Source: Sialis fuliginosa | Lineage: Eukaryota > Arthropoda > Insecta > Megaloptera > Sialidae | DNA length: 64,000 bases | Reading direction: 5' to 3' | Assembly (NCBI GenBank): GCA_961205875.1 | Contig: OY540812.1 | Span: forward strand, 18,662,001-18,726,000 | Part shown: positions 61,831-64,000 of the stretch, piece by piece | Numbering within the stretch: position 1 is the first letter of the stretch | Layout: each line of letters starts with the position of its first letter | Position numbers and translations under genes: made by a program | The notes under the pieces: model-generated | The model's input: only the letters and a program-made list of their open reading frames with translations | Databases searched by the model: none | What the model was told of the DNA's origin: nothing

Positions 61831-64000
61831 AGCGACCTCTAGCTCCGCCACTGTCTGTGAATTGTCAAATCTTTATTTTTTATTTTATTTTATTTTATAT
61901 GATATATTTTCTATTATGTTCACCGATCACCACTGATTTTAGATTGCTGAATTGTATTTATTGCGATTTTATACATGTCATACAATTTATAGTAGCTGTA
62001 AGTGAACTGTTATTTAAACTTAATTCCGAATTTGAGCGGTCAGAGCCTACATCATTTTATATTAGAATTGATTAAACGTGTATGCTCGATATATAAATCT
62101 AGCTACCTAATCTTCGCAGTTACATGATCGATGCCAGAATTAAACTGTTTGTAACTACCTCCATCTTCTTTATCATCGTTTGCAGCTAATTAGCGTTCTA
62201 TATTCGTATCGCGTTATCGAGCGACATGTCGAGGATTGATTTTAGAAACAGGAATTTTCTCAAGCTGTTTATCGGAATTATACGATTTTTCATGATTGTT
62301 TTGATGCACGCGTATTTATAAACAGATACAGTACGTGCATGGAAAATATATCTAGTCGTTATTTATTTTTTGTTTGTTTGTTTATCTGCTGTGATGTTGA
62401 ATCTTCAAGTGACGGATTTGTCATTTAGTAAATATTGATTTTAAAAATTTTGAAAAAAATCGGTGACTGTGCTAGAATTTATGTTTGTGTTGGTGCTTAA
62501 AAACTTATCAATCAAAACAGTGTATTAATAAAAAATTAATATTGCACGTGCTTTCAGATTGAAAATATACCAAAGAAAAATTTTTAGATCTGAAGTGATC
62601 AACTCAGATTTTAATAGATCTGCATTTTGATACAAAATCATATTTGTTCACTAGTTTTGGATCTGTGGAAACCTGCAAAGATCTACAACGATTCACAATG
62701 ATCTCTGAAGAAGATCGTTGTAATATTGAAAACCCATGAATTTTCAACGTTTGAATCTCTACTCTTATCACGATCTACAACGATCTTTAGAGATCTTCGT
62801 AGATCTTTGTAGGTCGTTGTATATCTTTGTAGGTCACTTTAGATTCATACATATATACGCAATGTGTAGAGTTAAACTAAAGAAAATATTATTAATAACG
62901 AACTCGTTAATACATTTTCTTGTAAAGAAGCTGTTTAATATCTTACAAATTACAGAAAATTGTATTGTTATTCAATAACTCAAATTTATATAAATATTTG
63001 AAACATTAATTTTTGGTATATACCTCACATAGGTACATTAAAATAATTTTTAAATTTAAAATTTTATAAATTTCATTCCATTTTTTGTAATCTGTTAATA
63101 ATTTATAAACTAGTTTTTGTGTTTATGACCAAATTCTAGAACAAAATATAAATAATATTAACTGTTTAAATATTTATTTGCATGTATTTAAAATTACATG
63201 AATTTCTCTATGTACCTTATTGACAATTTATAAGTACAATTTATATTTTTCTAGTTATTTCTAATTTTGATGTTTTTTTAAATTAAAATCCACCCACAAA
63301 TACTGACATTAAAAATTTAACATGATATAAAACAACATAGGTAATATTTTCATTATAGAATTAATTTCAAAAATAATTATTCATTGAGTAATCCATTGCA
63401 ATGAATTTAAATATAAAATATCGGATAATCATTATCCGAGTCGGTTTTACATAATTAAAGAATTTAATTTATTAACAAACAAAATCTGTTTGATTGCTTT
63501 ATTCACTCGTATTCGTCTGAAATATTCAAAATTTATATAAAATATTCTGTTACTCATTAGAAATATACTAACTAAATATTATATTCATTTTAAATAATAA
63601 ATATAGCGCCATTAATGTTATTTTATAGTAATTATAATTATTTTTCTTAATTAATAACTGTTCATATTAACTTACATACTTATAATGAGTTAAATGTATT
63701 TATAGTTTATTTATATTTAGAGGGTTGGAATTTCATTCATTATAGAAACATAATTAAAATAACGAACTCAAGAAATAGTATTATACAATATATTTTATAA
63801 ATACCTACATATAAATAAATGTGTGAAGTTAGCTTTGTTTAGAAAATCTATTGATTACAATGCACACTGAATAATTTCAAATGGATACATCAAAGATATT
63901 GAATCCAAAAAAGTTTTTTGTTTTGACAGTTTCATTGTCCCTTGTCATTCTTCATTCTCCTAGTAGAGACCGTGATTTAATCCTTATAAAAGTTTTAAAG
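61831..64000. other. Non-coding stretch to the window end
   Basis: No gene is supported. Near 62,190-62,340 there is a less AT-rich block with a homeodomain-type CTAATTAG and a TATTTATAAA box, which could be regulatory. The AGATCT cluster is listed separately. Confidence 0.4.
62587..62830. repeat. Cluster of AGATCT/GATC-containing short imperfect repeats
   Basis: About 11 GATC sites fall within about 250 bp, most as AGATCT or CGATCT. AGATCTACAACGAT occurs near 62,679 and ACGATCTACAACGATCT near 62,770. Reverse-oriented relatives (GATCGTTGTA, TAGATCTTTGTAGGTCGTTG) lie beside them. The units are 15-20 bp, imperfect and in both orientations, and fit no transposon class I recognise. Confidence 0.6.

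Overview
The window is strongly AT-rich eukaryotic DNA that looks like insect nuclear genome. It carries an insect-type BEL/Pao retrotransposon, a second LTR element whose primer-binding site resembles arthropod tRNA-Lys, several MITE families, and a short run of the insect telomere-type unit TTAGG. There are no bacterial-style operons, and no tRNA or rRNA genes were seen. The species cannot be fixed from sequence alone. Many of the longest open frames begin at non-ATG codons or lie inside repeats and are chance frames.

Layout. (1) 1-22 kb is mostly non-coding, with a hAT-like MITE (328-584), a 120-bp tandem duplication (about 4.33-4.53 kb), an inverted repeat (5.16-5.42 kb), a TA microsatellite (9.9 kb), a weak terminal-exon candidate (12.1 kb), a 203-bp near-palindromic MITE with TTA target duplications (14.1 kb) and a GC-rich patch with a possible exon (16.5 kb). 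(2) 22,024-29,864 is a complete, apparently very young BEL/Pao retrotransposon on the + strand. It has two 638-bp LTRs with no difference seen, a 5-bp target duplication TGTAC, a tRNA-Tyr-like primer site, one uninterrupted 1710-codon gag-pol frame and a polypurine tract. (3) 30-42 kb is non-coding, with a foldback repeat, two related Harbinger-like MITEs, and the best host-gene evidence in the window: a minus-strand exon at 32,020-32,233 with acceptor, ATG, signal peptide and a perfect GTGAGT donor. A second candidate minus-strand coding exon lies in a CpG-rich island at 41.25-41.40 kb. (4) 45,486-50,036 is a complete LTR element on the minus strand that encodes only Gag. It has a 4-bp target duplication ATTT, primer site and polypurine tract but no pol. 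Its long LTRs carry arrays of an 86-bp unit, 8 copies in one LTR and 10 in the other. (5) 50-64 kb is AT-rich, with a 1.09-kb foldback element (57.6-58.7 kb), two old repeat remnants, a perfect 16-bp hairpin and an unexplained cluster of AGATCT-containing short repeats near 62.6-62.8 kb.

How the parts relate. The most economical reading is that much of the window is intron or upstream DNA of one or more long minus-strand host genes, colonised by transposons. The BEL/Pao element would sit antisense, and the Gag-only element sense, to that gene. The Gag-only element must borrow protease, reverse transcriptase and integrase from another element. The BEL/Pao neighbour is an unlikely donor, because its LTRs and primer site differ. 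No novel protein-coding system is evident. The most distinctive item is the Gag-only retrotransposon with repeat arrays in its predicted RNA leader.
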